Shown here: one piece after another, positions 1 to 13,500 of the stretch
Numbering within the stretch: the stretch's first letter is position 1
Layout of the letters: every line of letters starts with the position of its first letter
Made by a program: the position numbers and the translations under genes
Assembly: GCA_030490835.1 (NCBI GenBank)
Contig: CM059975.1
Coordinates: forward strand, 50,335,174-50,399,173
Origin: Annona cherimola
Taxonomy: Eukaryota; Streptophyta; Magnoliopsida; Magnoliales; Annonaceae
DNA length: 64,000 nt
Direction of reading: 5' to 3'
Notes under the pieces: model-generated
The model's database searches: none
The model's input: the letters and a program-made list of their open reading frames with translations, nothing else
Told to the model about the DNA's origin: nothing

Positions 1-360
1 TAAATAATTTACTTTTAATATACGGACTTCCAGTAAAAGAAGACCTAGTATCATGCTATATAGTTGGAACAGGTCTCTGTTAGGTGGATGGTCTAGATCC
101 TAAGTATGCGAATCTAAAACAAAACAAATTTCCTGGGAGGATTTCTCACTTATAGTAATTTTTTGACCCTTTCCAAGCATAGACATCATGAACACATTGA
201 ACTGATTGCATGTCACTCTTATGACTCGTATATTTATTTTTAAAGTTCAATGGTTACATATTCGTTCTCAGATGGTCTCAGATTTTGTAGACTATACAAA
301 TTTCTAATGAAAGTAATTCTTTGAATTTAAAATAAACACAACTGCATGACACTTTTACAG

Positions 361-636
361 TTAGGACATGTTTGTTCAACACAAAAACATTTCAAACCAA
401 AACTTTTCACTCTCCACAACTACCCATTTTTAATCATTTTTTCGCATCTTCTCATACAACTACCCTATCTTTTAATTATTTCTATACAACTATCCATACG
501 ACTAACTATTCTATTTCAACTTTATTCTCTTTACTCCTCATCATTCTCCCTACCATATTACATCATTTTCACCCAATTCAAAAATTTTTACACTAAAAAC
601 TTTTCATCCAGAAGTTTTATCACTTCCCACACACAA
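361..636 (-). mobile_element. Tourist-like MITE, copy M1
   Basis: This AT-rich non-coding segment is the reverse complement of the copy at 9387-9680. Shared blocks include the runs around CTATACAACTA and TTTTATCACTTCCC. Its left end reads TTAGGACATGTTTG and its right end CCCACACAC, which match the terminal repeats of the other copies. No coding capacity is visible. PIF/Harbinger (Tourist) assignment rests on TTA/TAA next to the GTGTTTG-type ends, best seen in M2. Confidence 0.6.
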
Positions 637-657
637 ATATAATTAATCACACACTAG

Positions 658-893
658 ATGTTTAAGATTAGAGCTCCTTTGTAGTTGGATTTAATTATGA
701 GTTTCTAACACAGCAATGGGAAGAATATTGACTATTGAATATCAATGATTAATTATCTCCTTGTTACTAGCACCCCATGTTTAAGATTGGAGCTCCTTTA
801 TAGTTGGATTTAATTATAAGTTTCTAACACAACAATGGGAAGAATATTGACTATTTAATATCAATGATTAATTATCTCCTTGTTACCGGCACT
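658..893. repeat. Tandem duplication, 2 copies of about 119 bp
   Basis: The block starting ATGTTTAAGATT occurs at 658 and again at 777, in direct head-to-tail order with only scattered substitutions. Each copy ends near CTCCTTGTTAC. No coding meaning is apparent. Confidence 0.9.
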
Positions 894-945
894 GCATACT
901 AAGGACAGTCCTTTTGGAACTTCCATTTGGGGAATCTACATATGT

Positions 946-1103
946 GAATTATTTAAAATGAGCTTGGATGTTTTAATATGATTAATTACAACTTACAAGT
1001 TACTAAATGTTGAATCACCAAGCTGAATTATTTAAAATGAGCTTGGATGCTTTAATATGATTAATTACAACTTACAAGTTACTAAATGTTGAATCACCAA
1101 GCT
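946..1103. repeat. Tandem duplication, 2 copies of 79 bp
   Basis: The unit starts GAATTATTTAAAATGAGC at 946 and repeats at 1025, nearly identical (one T/C difference seen). It lies directly downstream of the 119-bp duplication. Confidence 0.92.
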
Positions 1104-1146
1104 ATCTTATTGATCATGGCATTACATATGATGTGACTATCAAAAG

Positions 1147-1228
1147 TAATATGTTGAGATATGGAGAGTTGCTTTTTAAACTAAGGGTAATATATTGAGA
1201 TATGGAGAGTTGCTTTTTAAACTAAGGG
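1147..1228. repeat. Tandem duplication, 2 copies of 41 bp
   Basis: The unit starts TAATATGTTGAGATATGG at 1147 and repeats at 1188 with one visible change. It is the third tandem duplication within about 600 bp. Confidence 0.9.
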
Positions 1229-2135
1229 TTTTCTCATTGAACCATGAAATAGGACCTATTTCTTGCATATCAAATCAAGCCTTACATTTAAATCAAATTC
1301 TACTCGAGGTTATATGGTATAAAGCATGGAGATATTCGTCCAATTTTACACCAAGGTTCTCAAAGAAAGAAGAATGCAGAGAACAAGTAGTTTGGCCAGT
1401 TGCCTATTACTATCGAACTCCTTGATGTTAATTACATAATAGCTATAATGTCTAGTTGATGTTAATTACATCACAATTGTATTTCCAAAAAAAATATGGT
1501 AATTGTCCTAGCTTTCAAAATACCCAACACATCTAATTTCAAAAATACCCAACTTCACTCCATGAACCACTAGATGGTCTCCTATCTTTCAAAAGCAATA
1601 TGTTGAGATTTTATATGGAGAAAAGCGGAGAGCATAATGTCTCCTAGTCGAGGCACCAACAGCAACCAAAGCATGTAAGGCCGATCAGAGAAGGGAGGGA
1701 TAAACCCAAGAAGCAGGGGAAGAAGAGGATAACCCTAAAGGGAAAAGGGGAAATAGAGTTAAGAGTTGATGGAGTTCAATAAGGGCAAACCATTTGAATA
1801 ATTTGATTAGGAAAATCATGGGGGCCAAATTGACTTTTCCTCTTGTAGTTGACATTTGCTTATGATGCTTGCAATGACATGAGCATGTATGGAATTTGAG
1901 GTCAAATGCTGGGAGCATTAGAGGAATTATTAAAATGTTGTTGGTATACAAGAAATTAGAAGTAAATGTTCTATGTATAAGAGGAATTTTTCCTTTTTTA
2001 ACACTAGTTAGCCGTAATTATTACCTATATGTAGATACACTGGATGTGTACATGTTATTTGGTGACAGCACATGCAACTAGTTCATCTAAATGAAAATAT
2101 ACATTTCTTTTTTTATTCGTTAAAAAAATATGCAT

Positions 2136-2512
2136 TCTTGATTATATACATCATAATGTATATTAGTTACATTTAATTTTTTCTTCATTAACATGTTTTT
2201 ATAAGTGTATTCAATCTATATACAAAGTTTGCCATTTTACAATGTTTTTATATTTTTATTTTTTATTTTTTTAAATCAAGTTTTTTAAGGGGTGAAAAAT
2301 GATTTAAATGCCCTTAGAATTAGTGATTTATCAAAAATATAAAATACAAATATAGAAAAGTATTGTAAAATGACAAAACTTGATATATGGATTAAATACA
2401 ATTAGCAAAACATATTTATGAAGAAAAAACCAAATAAAAATAAAAATAAAATAAAATAAATGAATGTTGTCGTTTAGCTTAAATACATCATAATGTATAT
2501 AATCATGCTCAA
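2136..2512. repeat. Fold-back inverted repeat with arms over 110 bp
   Basis: The left arm (about 2136-2250) and right arm (about 2345-2512) are reverse complements with modest divergence. Shared landmarks are TATACATCATAATGTATA near the outer edge and CATTTTACAAT near the centre. The loop is AT-rich and non-coding. This is the shape of a fold-back element or a MITE with long terminal inverted repeats. I could not fix a target-site duplication. Confidence 0.65.
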
Positions 2513-4562
2513 AAACTATGATATTCAACTTTCCATTATTATATACTATTCAATCCGTACTAATTTCCATGTTCTTTTCATCTAAAATCCTTAGTTATTT
2601 TATCATTAGTTATTTAATTTAATAAAATGCTTATCTCTAATGATCTTACCATAGGATTTCTCCCTTTTCCAAATACCCTAAAACGTCACATTGGGAAATT
2701 TCTTCATCAGCCCCATAAAAGATAAAATGAAAGGAAATTATTAATCTTCTTTTTATATTTTAGTAATAAGGGAAAAAAGTATCAAAAATTTAAAAAGTAA
2801 AGTTATCATGTATTGAAATTGAAAAAAGGTTTTCAAGAATAAGAAGTCCCATCTTATCCTCATCTCATACTTTCATCTTGAATAGGCCCTAAATGACCCA
2901 CATATTAGTTTTAATTAAACATCGACCACCACCACCATCATAATCCAAAGTCATTTCCTAAGTCTACATCAATTTCACACATTCTGTTGCACCATATTCC
3001 TGTTCAAAACTCCTAAAGTATTGTTCCAAGTGAATTTTGAATTTGACAAACATCTTTATATTCTTTAAAAGGCATAGCCTATGCAAGAGTCTAATTAAAA
3101 TAGTTTCTAGCACCTCAGAGAAATATGATTATTGAACTAGATCGTATATGATCATCAAGGTGAGCCTAAACAAAGAAACACTGAAAGCTCGCTTCAATAA
3201 TACAGGTAAAACAGAAGCATTTCCACAAAAACGTACATATCAGAATATAATACAGTTGGCTTCATGCCATCCTTTCATTTTGGGCCTCTCTCTGGCACTA
3301 GGTAAGATCCAACTTATCCATCATATTCACTACCATCTATTTAACTAGGTCTTCAAACCTATTTTGATTGGGGTTTTGCAATGTTATGGAAATCTAATAA
3401 AATTTTACCAAATCATTCACTTAAGGAGAAAGAGAACTCTCAAATGTGTGTGTGATGAATTACATACTTGTGTATTCCACTAGCTATAAAAAAAAATTTA
3501 ATGGTACTCAATTTTTTTTCCATACATATACGTTTCCAATTAAGATGACGTAGAAATCACGAATAGATGTACGTTAACTAACATTTTAGTTGACTTAGAT
3601 CTAATAAAAAAAATTTAAAGAAAAAGTTGCACGGAATGACAACATGCAACTAGCTATACGATATCATCACGACATCAACCAATAGAGTCTATATGTCAAA
3701 GGCAAGGAACCATCATCAATCATAAGAAGAACACCCTCATTTTGCTAATAGTATCAAAGCATTGTTCTCATTAACAATAATTCCCCTTATGACAGTTTTT
3801 GTTCGTTCTCCTTTCATTTTCACCACTGCACCTGAATGTCACCTTTATTATTCTTGAGATTGACATTCATATTATCTCAAAGAAGCCTTCTGAAATGAGG
3901 GGGAAAAGAACGGGGGAAAGGAATATGGAAATCTGACGATGAGATTATAGAAAATAAGGGCAAAATAAGTAGACCCATAGTTGTTAAAGGAGCAAATTCC
4001 GCACTCGGGTGTGAAGAACCATTGAGACTTAACTGCAAGGTGCACACAAGAGTCAAACAAGGTGCATATTATATAAAATTAAATGAATTTAAAAATACAT
4101 GTAATTTATAAGGAAATATTCGATCATCATGTCATTATGAATAAAGAAAACATCGAATTTCATTAATCAAACATTTAATTTAAAAGAAGGGTGAAATTAA
4201 AGAATCAACCCCAAGGCTCAAGAAGTGTGCCTGAGTGAACCTTGAGCATAGGTGCATGCCTAGACACACTTGTTAATAACTATGGATGTACAACATGTGA
4301 AAAATGATTGAAGTAGCAGCAGAGTAACAAGGTAGTTAAAGGTCAAACCACATCATAGTGTGAAAAAAGGAGTGAAAGTTGTGCAAGGAAAAATTTCCAC
4401 CCTTCTCTTCCTCAATACTAAACGCACCCTAATTGATAGTTACAAGCAATAATAGAAGTGACTACAGCTGGCAACAGCAATTCAAAACAGGCAAAACAAC
4501 CTTTTCTTTATGGGCACTAAACCATCAACAAATTTTTACCAAACAAATAAAAGGTCTCATAC

Positions 4563-7500
4563 CTCATCAAAAATCCATTTCTTCACCCCTGACTTCTGTA
4601 CAAGGAAAATATATTTAAACAATAACCCAATAATGTCATCCATATGATCTGCAATATGTTTTGGGAACTTCATGAGTAAAAGAAAAAAGTGAGTCCTTGA
4701 TGATAAGGAGGGAAAAATCAAGAGAGAACAGAAAGACAACCAAAACACAAATATCACATCTAGAACAAAACCTGATCAAGAAAAGTCAGGAGAAGACTGA
4801 AGATAAAGAAGATCCAGAACATTAGATAGGCCATAGGAGTAATTCATCAGAAGTCACTAACCATGACCAGAATCTGTTAAATCAATAATTACTTTAAAGA
4901 ACGAAAAATCATAACTCCAATCAACCTCCCCAGCTGACAAACTTGTTGCCCACCCTGCAATGATCATAACCAATAAGAAGATTAATGAAATAAGAATTAC
5001 AGTGAAAAGCAAGGTACTTCAACTATACAGCAGAAGGAATACCAAAATGAATAAAAAAATAAGAAACATATGGTAAGTATAGGCCTCATTAACATAACAT
5101 GAGAGCACACCAAATCCCCTTTTCTTTGAAGTTATAACTTAATCTTCATAATTTTTTAACTCAAAGGAAGTAACAATTTGGACAACGCGTCACATTATTA
5201 TCCAAACCATATCCCAAATTCTAAAAGGGTTGGCAACCCCAATGATAACATGCATCTTTGATTGTTGTATGCTAACAAAGACGTTCATGCCATTGACCAT
5301 GAACAAGAACAATGCAAACTGAGGCAGTTTGGATTTTTTTTTTTTTTTTTTTTTTTTTTGGTTCTTAATGAACATAATGTACAAATAGAGAACTCCAACA
5401 TAAAACCCTAAGTTCCCAAACTATGTATTTTAATGTATATGTTGAAATTGGCCTCTGGAGGCTCTGTACTAGATTTTCATATGATGAATGGAATTGATTA
5501 TTCAAGCATTTTAAGGCCAATGAACATGGCTAGCATGTTTCTCATGCATGACTAAAGTAGTTGTGAATACTGGGATGCCATGTTAGATTGACATTCTAAC
5601 CATGTTTGTGACATTTTAGTGGAAAATAACCCAAGTAGTATTTCAAGCAAGAGTCCAAGTTAAGACACAAGACTGATCCTCAGATGTTCCCTATGTCAAT
5701 TGAGAATGTGGGAAGTATTAGATTGGTTAGAATTCATGACTTGTGATTTATGGCGCATGGTTGTGAATTTTCTGCTAAAAAGAATCGAGAGGAGGATTTT
5801 GACTTAAAACCTAGTTTATGATGACTTTTGATTTGTTCACATCTAGGATGGGATGATTCTCAAATTAGGATGGAATAGAATCTCCCATTTCCCAAAAAAA
5901 CAAATTTCTCATTCTCAAAAAATAAAAGCCTACTTTTTTCATATCCAATAAACCTTTTCCCAATCCTAATAAAGTTTTTACCATTGCCAATGCACAACAA
6001 TACTTTTTTTAATCCTACATTCTCATCTCATCTAAGCTACAAACAACCCCAACGCATGAGAGTTGCCTTGGCATATTGGAATGTGCTCATATGACTTTGG
6101 TTAAATGTTTTGAATGATCATTTCATTATTTGGTCATTTTTGAGTTATGTAAGGAGTTTTGAGTCAAAAAGGGATAATGTGGTGATCTTTAGATCGAGAG
6201 GTTTTTACACATATATGGTTGAGGTTCTTTGCATGATTGATATGTGCTCTTAAAACTTCGGGAATATTTTGAGCAAAAAGATGTGTCATTTGGCTTATTT
6301 ACAAAAAGACTTGAGTGTTGAATTTAGACATACATACATGATTTGATGATTGTACTGTGTTTGACCACTTTGAATTGAGGAACTGTATTAGGGACAAACC
6401 AAATTTGCTTGAATGAGTTTTGGGAGGAAACTTGGACTAGAAAGAAATGTCACATTTGGGTTAATAATGGAAAACTTGGAATGTACGAATTTTCCCCAAC
6501 ATTGAGGTCTTCCAAGTCTTGTATAGGTGGAGATTTTCAATGAAAATTGGCTTTTTGGAAAACTTATTGAGTCTAGAATCCAATGCAAAAAGAATCATGC
6601 CAATCCAACTTAAACAAGAAACATATGCACATTTTAGTGGAAGGGGGCAAAATTGCCCAAAACAGGAATTGGTTGACCACATGGGCAAGTCAACGATGCA
6701 TGCCAAAACTGTCCCCTTTTTATGTGTGATTTCCACCCCCCTCTTTTTCAACCCCTTTAACTCATTTCTTTATTTCACATTTTCTTCCACATACCGTGGG
6801 CTCGTGAGGGGAGAGAGTAGAGAAGGCTAATTATTCAAGGAGATTTCATGGATTTTGAGGCCTAGAAGCTTCCTACATCAATGGCAGGAGAATCAAATTT
6901 TGGGGGGTTGTTATGAGGAATCATGTGATTTTCAGTGGACTAGTTATTCTTTGTGTGTTGGGTTTGGGTTAAGAGAAACACAACCTGAAACCCATTTCAA
7001 ACCCAAATTCTAGCATATATTAGAAAAGAATCATGCATGACGTGTAGCTTTAATATCGGTAAATGCATTTTTTTGGCATTTTTTTGAGGCCTAGAAGCTT
7101 CCTACATCAATGGCAGGAGAATCACATTTTTGAGGGGTTTTATGAGGAATCATGTGATTTTCAGTGGACTAGTTATTCTTTGTGTGTTGGGTTTGGGTTA
7201 ACAGAAACACAACCCGAAACCCATTTCAAACCCAAATTCTAGCATATATTAGAAAAGAATCATGCATGACATGTAGCTTTAATATCGGTAAATACATTTT
7301 TTTGGCATTTTTTTCTATTATATCATCTATAGCAATTATTTCGAAAAGAGAAAAACATTTTAGGTCTTCTTATTTTGTAAATAGTTATTAATACATACAT
7401 AGTTTAAAATTGATGATGTAATCTTTACGGTTTTTTTTTTAATTTGGATGTAAATTAATGACTAACCTGAATTCCAAACCAAAATTGACCTGAATTCTCA

Positions 7501-10500
7501 CACAAATAGCTACCAAAATTCAAAAACCAACTTATAGAAGTAGGATGAGGGTTGTGGATTTAGAAATAGGGTTGGTTTAGGGTTCTGATTCACATGTTAT
7601 ACTGTTGATTTGGGTTTGAGTTGTCGTCAACCCAAACCCAGATGACCTGAGTTGCACCCCTAGGTGTTGACATCCTGCTCCTGGGTATATGACCTTAAGA
7701 GCTGAAGTCCCTGAGGATGACAAACTCGATTGAGCCAAATACAAGTAGTTGAAACCAAAATGGACTAGACATGACCCAAATGCCTAAGTGATGTTTGATT
7801 AATGAATGAATTTATTTCATTTTTACTCATTTTGATTGCGTTTTTTTGCCTATTCAATTGATTACAATTAAGTGCCTTGTTTGCTAAGTTCACTTGGAAT
7901 TCAGATTCATACTATCATATCATTTTTTTAGTTAACGAGATAACTAAGAAAGTCCAACAAGGTATTGGAGCTTAGGGTGGGCTTCGGAATAAGCCAGATC
8001 CTCAGGCGATGTTTGATTAGGGAATAGGAGTTTATTTTACTTTTTTAGGGAATAGGAGTTTATTTTACTTTTTAGCTCATTTTGAATCACATATTAGAGA
8101 CAAACATGTATTAATATTTTGTGGATGGATGACTTATTTTTTCATGTATGATGAGGATGATGGTGATGATATTTCAATTCTCCTGGTTTTTGCCCATTTA
8201 GTATTTCTTCTTCTGTTGTGCATGACTATTACTATTACGAAACCAGGTTGCACAAAAAACTGATAAATGCTTTGAGCTGCCTCAGCACTCAATGTGAATG
8301 TAACACCAAGGTATCTAATTTACCTTTTTGAGCTCCTACCATGATATTGTGAATCTTGTCCCTAACAATGTATAATTTCATATCAAAACAATGAAAATCA
8401 GTCTGCCTAGTCCATCAAATTTCTAGTTCTTGAATACATGAAACATGCATTAAAGTAATGGAAAGCAAGTGCCTGTCAACAATCTTTTGAGATCTCAATA
8501 GAAAGAACTTCAAGCATTCCCAAATCTTTCCTGTGCTTATTCCAAAATAAAATTTCTTATTTGTGAACAAAATTTCATAACCATGGGTTCAATTCACATA
8601 GTTAAAAATTAGGAAACTAAAATATGCCATAGAGGAAATCTTGGTTAACATAAGTCTTCGACAATTTTTTCCCAATTACAAGGGCTTTTTTCCAGTAACT
8701 CAATTGCAACTGGACTTAAAAGTTCTCAGTAGAAAGATCAAGCATTTACCGAGACTTTGAGATTCAATATTACTTTTTCTTTTTAAAACTTAACCCATCA
8801 ATTTGGTTTTATGCCAACTAAATCAACCACTAAAACCACCTTTTTCTTTAGACAACTGATGAGATGTATTAAGAGGAAAAAAAAAAAGAAACCACATATG
8901 GTTTTTATTAATTTGGAAAAAGCACATGACAGGGTTCCAAGAATTTTATTTTAGAAAGTGCCAAGAATTATTTTAAGATCTTACCTTTTAACTCTATGCA
9001 TCAATGAAGATATTTACAAGAAGAACTACCTTGTATATGTTATTTACGGATGCTGAAGTCATAGCAGATGAGACAAGAATGGGGGCAGACTTCAAATTAA
9101 ACAAATGGCGAGATGCTCTAGAATCTAACTCTTTTAGAATTAGTTGAACCGAAATCAAATATATGGAATGCAATCTTAACAGTGAGAAGATAAATGAGGA
9201 ACCAATTAAAATTTAAAACGAAGTAGTAAATATAAACCAATCACTCCAAATGTTTAGAATTAATAGTTCAAGAAAGTGGATAAATTAATAAAGATATTAT
9301 AAACAGATTTCAAACAAGATGGAAGAAGTGGTAGGGTGCTTCGGGAATTTAATGTGACTATTGCTTTCTAATTAAATTAAGAGTGTGTTTGAGAATTGAT
9401 AAAACTTTTGGCTGAAAAGTTTTTTTTTTTTAGTATAAAAGTTTTTGAATTGGTAGAAAATGATATAGTATGATAGTAGTAATGATGAAGAGTAAAGAGA
9501 ATAAAGTTAAAATAAATAGGTTAGTTGTATGGATAGTTGCGTAGAAATGATTGAAAAATAAAGTAGTTGTATAGGAAATATGAAGAAATAATTAAAAAAT
9601 ACGGTAGTTATGAAGAATGAAAAGTTTCAGATTAAAAAGTTTTAATTTGAAAAGCTTTTGTCATAAACAAACAAGCCTTAAAAAGAAATTTTTATAAGAC
9701 AACAATAAAATTAGCTATGCTTTATGGGTATAATGTTGCGCAATCAAAGAACAACATTTATAGAATGTGTTATAAAAATAAAAATGTTAACATGAATGTC
9801 TGATTTTAAAAAAAAAACAAAATTCATACCTCCAAGACAATCTAAAAGTGAAACTAACGGCTAATAAAATGAAAGTAGACTATGGTTTGGGCATGTTAAA
9901 GGAAAGCTTGAAATGACACCCCAATTAGATGAACTAAGGGTGTATTTGGGAAGTGATAAAACTTTTGAATGAAAAGTTTTTTGTACAAAGTTATTAAAAT
10001 GAGAGAAAATGATGATGGATGATTAAATGCAATGGATGCACTTAACTTCAATGCACCCCGGAGCAAAAAAAAGTATTTTTTAATTTTTTTTGAATTTTTT
10101 GTAAAGCTATTAATCTAAGTAAACTTAATCTGCAAACCAATTTGTACCATTTTTGGAGACTTGTAATTTTTTTAAAAAAAAACAAGGGAATTTTAGTCAT
10201 TTTCAAATGACTGAAATACTCCTTTCTTGAAAAATCAAAAAAATAATAATAATAATTGTCTACATAAGAAATGACTTCAATGGTTGGTCTACTTAACATA
10301 AAATAAAATTGATTTTTGGAGACATTTGCTTCTCATTAGTCTTTGCTCAACTCCTCTTTCCCACAACTTCATTACAAGACTCATTAGATTTATTCCATGA
10401 CAATTTACACTATTTTGAATATATCCTTTATTTTTATGAACTGTTACGACAGTATCTCATATGGCATTAATTTTTTTGCTATAATCTTATTAATGAAGTT

Positions 10501-13500
10501 TATTAACCAATTTATACGTCTTTCTCCCATGCACTTTCATCTCTCAATCAGTATATTATCTAAACCTAATGTTTTTCTTATTCTCATTTTTTTACGCTTC
10601 CTTTACTTCAACGACTTGAATTTTTGGGAAAAAGAACCACATTTTTATTTTCTTCTACATTTGAAATATCATCTAATCTTAAATATTCTTATGCGTCACC
10701 ATTTAAGAAACAACGGAAATAATTTTTCCATTTTCCCTTATTTCATCATCTTTTACTAAAACTCTTCGACTTTTGCTTTCAATGCATCTAACGTGTGCTA
10801 AGTCTTTACCTTATTTTCTCTTAATTTAGCCAACTTAAATATATATTTTTCAATCCTAGACAAGAAAATAAAAGCAAATGTGAAATAACAGTACACCTCC
10901 ATGCCAAAATGATCCAACAGTCAAGCAGATATTTGAAAAGTTACAATACCAAGAGTAGGGGACCATATGCCACACTAAAAAGGTTATAATTATCACTGGA
11001 GAATAGACTAATCAACATAAGATGAAAGCAAGAGCATAAAATTCTCAGACTGGCTAACTCGTCAGCCTATAGCATGCATCATTAACTCACCAAACGTTTT
11101 CAAGTTGCAGAAAAGAGAGCCTTCCCCTTCATGTCCAATTAGGTGGCCAAGATACCTACAAGGTCCTTCTTTGTAGTACCGTATGCCTGGAGTTATCGGC
11201 CAAATAATCTTCAGTTTATGGCATTGTTTTATGGGGACAGCTTTGACAAGAATCTGAAATAACACATTGAAATGGGCATTAAGAAAATATTTTTTTTATA
11301 GAAGGCATTAAGAAAATATTAAATACAAGCTTTGCAACATTGAATGGCTCCAGAAATTAGCACTTGGAGAAGCTTAAATGGGAAACTGAATAGAGCATCT
11401 GTTTTCATAATTTTTTACTGCACAAGTAACAGACATACCTGAAGATGCTCAGGGGCACAAGGCTGACCAGGAAAACGAATCAATCTCCGTTCATGATTTC
11501 TAATTTTGTCAAATCTTTGTTCCACCAGTTTTTGAATTTCATCAAGGCTTTCTGGAACCAAGAAGTGTCACGAAAATTTTAATAATCTCAAAGCAGAAAC
11601 CCAGCATTACCAGAATTACTTAGAGATCAACTTTGGAACAACCAACCTTTTCCATACACAACAAGGTGCATCAGGTTTGCAGAGTAGTTTTGTTCATAGA
11701 ATTTAATTAGTTCCTGTCTCACATCCAGCCCTTTTGCCCTGGGACCAACCTCCAAAGTATCCCAATTTCCTGAAATTTGTAACAGCACAAATATGATAGA
11801 TTCCAAACTTTGAGTCCTTTAGACGGAAAGTTACAACATCGCAATGGCTCAATTCTGGAAGGAAAGGAGAGCAGGCATGAAATGCCAATCAAAAGAGACG
11901 ACCTGCGTCAAAGATAATTTCTGCAAAACCTATAACTACAAGCCTATCCAATGTTTTGAATACAATTTTACATTTCCCATGGGGATCCTAGGGCAAAGTA
12001 AAACCAAACAACTTCAAAATTCTTGTTTTGGACAGTCAAGCATGGAAGATTTGCAACTCCCTCACAAACCTCTCCTTACTTTTTACTTTTTTATGCAATT
12101 TCTCTCTTCTTAAGTATTTTTCTTCCATGACATTAAAAAGTATTTAAATTCATGACGAATTTTGCAACCTTTATGCAGTTTAACAGTGTCAGCTGGACAG
12201 AGTCCCTGCCTTCAACCTATTTTCTATAATTTTTCATCCTGTACACAATAATTTATATTGCAAGAATCTTTTAAAAATCAAGAATAAAACAGGTGTAAAA
12301 ATTATCCACTACACTAGATCTTATGTGATTGTAAGTCACTGAAAGATACTCACCAGAAGAAAATTTATGGTATGGATGTGTCCTTGTAGACAAATGTCTG
12401 TGGAGCTGAAAAATACAGTAATTTACATAAGTGATGCTTACTTTGAAGGAATAAACAAATAATACGGATTTTTTCTAAGAACTGATCATCTATAATGCCT
12501 GCAAATTTCATGATGACATGTTATTTCATGTTCCGGCCCACTTGCCAATTGCATAGAACATTCCCGCAAAAGCAGAGACAAGGTTCACCACATGAGCATT
12601 GATGACTTGTTATTTCATGTCTCAGCCCACTTGCCAATTGCATAGAACATTCCCGCAAAAGCAGAGACAAGGTTCACCACATGAGCATCCATCTCAGAAG
12701 CAATACTATTCATTCTATGAGAGGCCAAAATTGTGAAGTTGGTCAGGCTGTTCTTGAAAAACTAGCAGTATACTTGTAATAGAAGATAGTTATCATCCAG
12801 GCAAATGTAGGTGATCAGTTTTTTTTTTCTTTTCTTTTTTTTTTTGGCTTTCGTTCCCATTTTACTTGTATAGGATGAAAATGCATGGAGAAAAATGTAA
12901 TACTTGGGAATATATATCTTGCATCCATGAGCAACAATGGATGATATGAGGCCAGTACCCTACTATTACAAATTACTAAAATGACGAGCAATATTGTTGA
13001 CTTCCTCATGATGGACCAGAGATAATGCTAGAATTAGTTAAATTGCTCAAGGATTACACCTGCCAACTCCATTTGCTACTATACATTTATCAATCCATTG
13101 GATATGGAAAATTGCAAAATGATTACCTATACAACAAGGAAAAAGAAAATCTTCAAATTTAATCTAATTGCGTCATCCTGCTATCTCGACAATAAGACAA
13201 CAGGGGGAAAACTTTGAATTTAATCCTGTTGCATCATCCTGCGATCTTGACAATAAATTCTGGCATTTTGCTGAATGGAACTCTATTGCTAAAGGTTCGG
13301 AGGAAAGCATTATTGAAATAGTGAATACCTGATTCATTCGCCAACCATCAGACAATAAATTTTTCTGATTCTCTGGATAGGGTAGGAAAAAGAGAAAAGA
13401 AAAAACTCAGGGTAATTGTCTGTGAATGTATTAGAAATGTTGAAGAGTTAATTGTTAAGGTCAACTAGCAAAAAGCGCGCTCACCAGAATCAACTGCCTT

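Larger units (their letters stand above)
1..4562 (-). other. Open-ended intron 12 (or 3' side) of the IDE-like gene, no exon found
   Basis: Exon 12 of the peptidase ends at 4563 with a GT donor reading leftward. I looked on the minus strand for the next conserved block of plant IDE-like proteins and did not find it, so either intron 12 runs beyond the window or the gene is broken here. The stretch is AT-rich. Apart from a MITE, three short tandem duplications and an inverted repeat listed separately, I recognise nothing in it. Short open frames here have no family signature. Confidence 0.6.
4955..11090 (-). other. Intron 10 of the IDE-like gene, 6.1 kb, enlarged by repeats
   Basis: The donor follows exon 10 (GTGAGTTAATG on the minus strand) and the acceptor precedes exon 11 (ATTGCAG). 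Inside are a 26-base T run at 5334-5359, a 229-bp tandem duplication, a hAT-like end, two LINE halves and two MITE copies, listed separately. The remaining parts (roughly 5400-6850, 7670-8870 and 10020-10250) show nothing I can name. Neighbouring introns 1-9 are mostly below 1 kb. Confidence 0.85.

Noticed and set aside
1..4562. Remaining exons of the peptidase
   Set aside because: A minus-strand search by eye for the next conserved blocks found nothing. The short frames here do not resemble the protein.
5190..5384. Lysine-run peptide on the minus strand
   Set aside because: It is created by a 26-base T run within intron 10.
10397..10759. 120-codon plus-strand open frame
   Set aside because: It is the antisense of a LINE reverse transcriptase remnant that gives clear family motifs on the minus strand.
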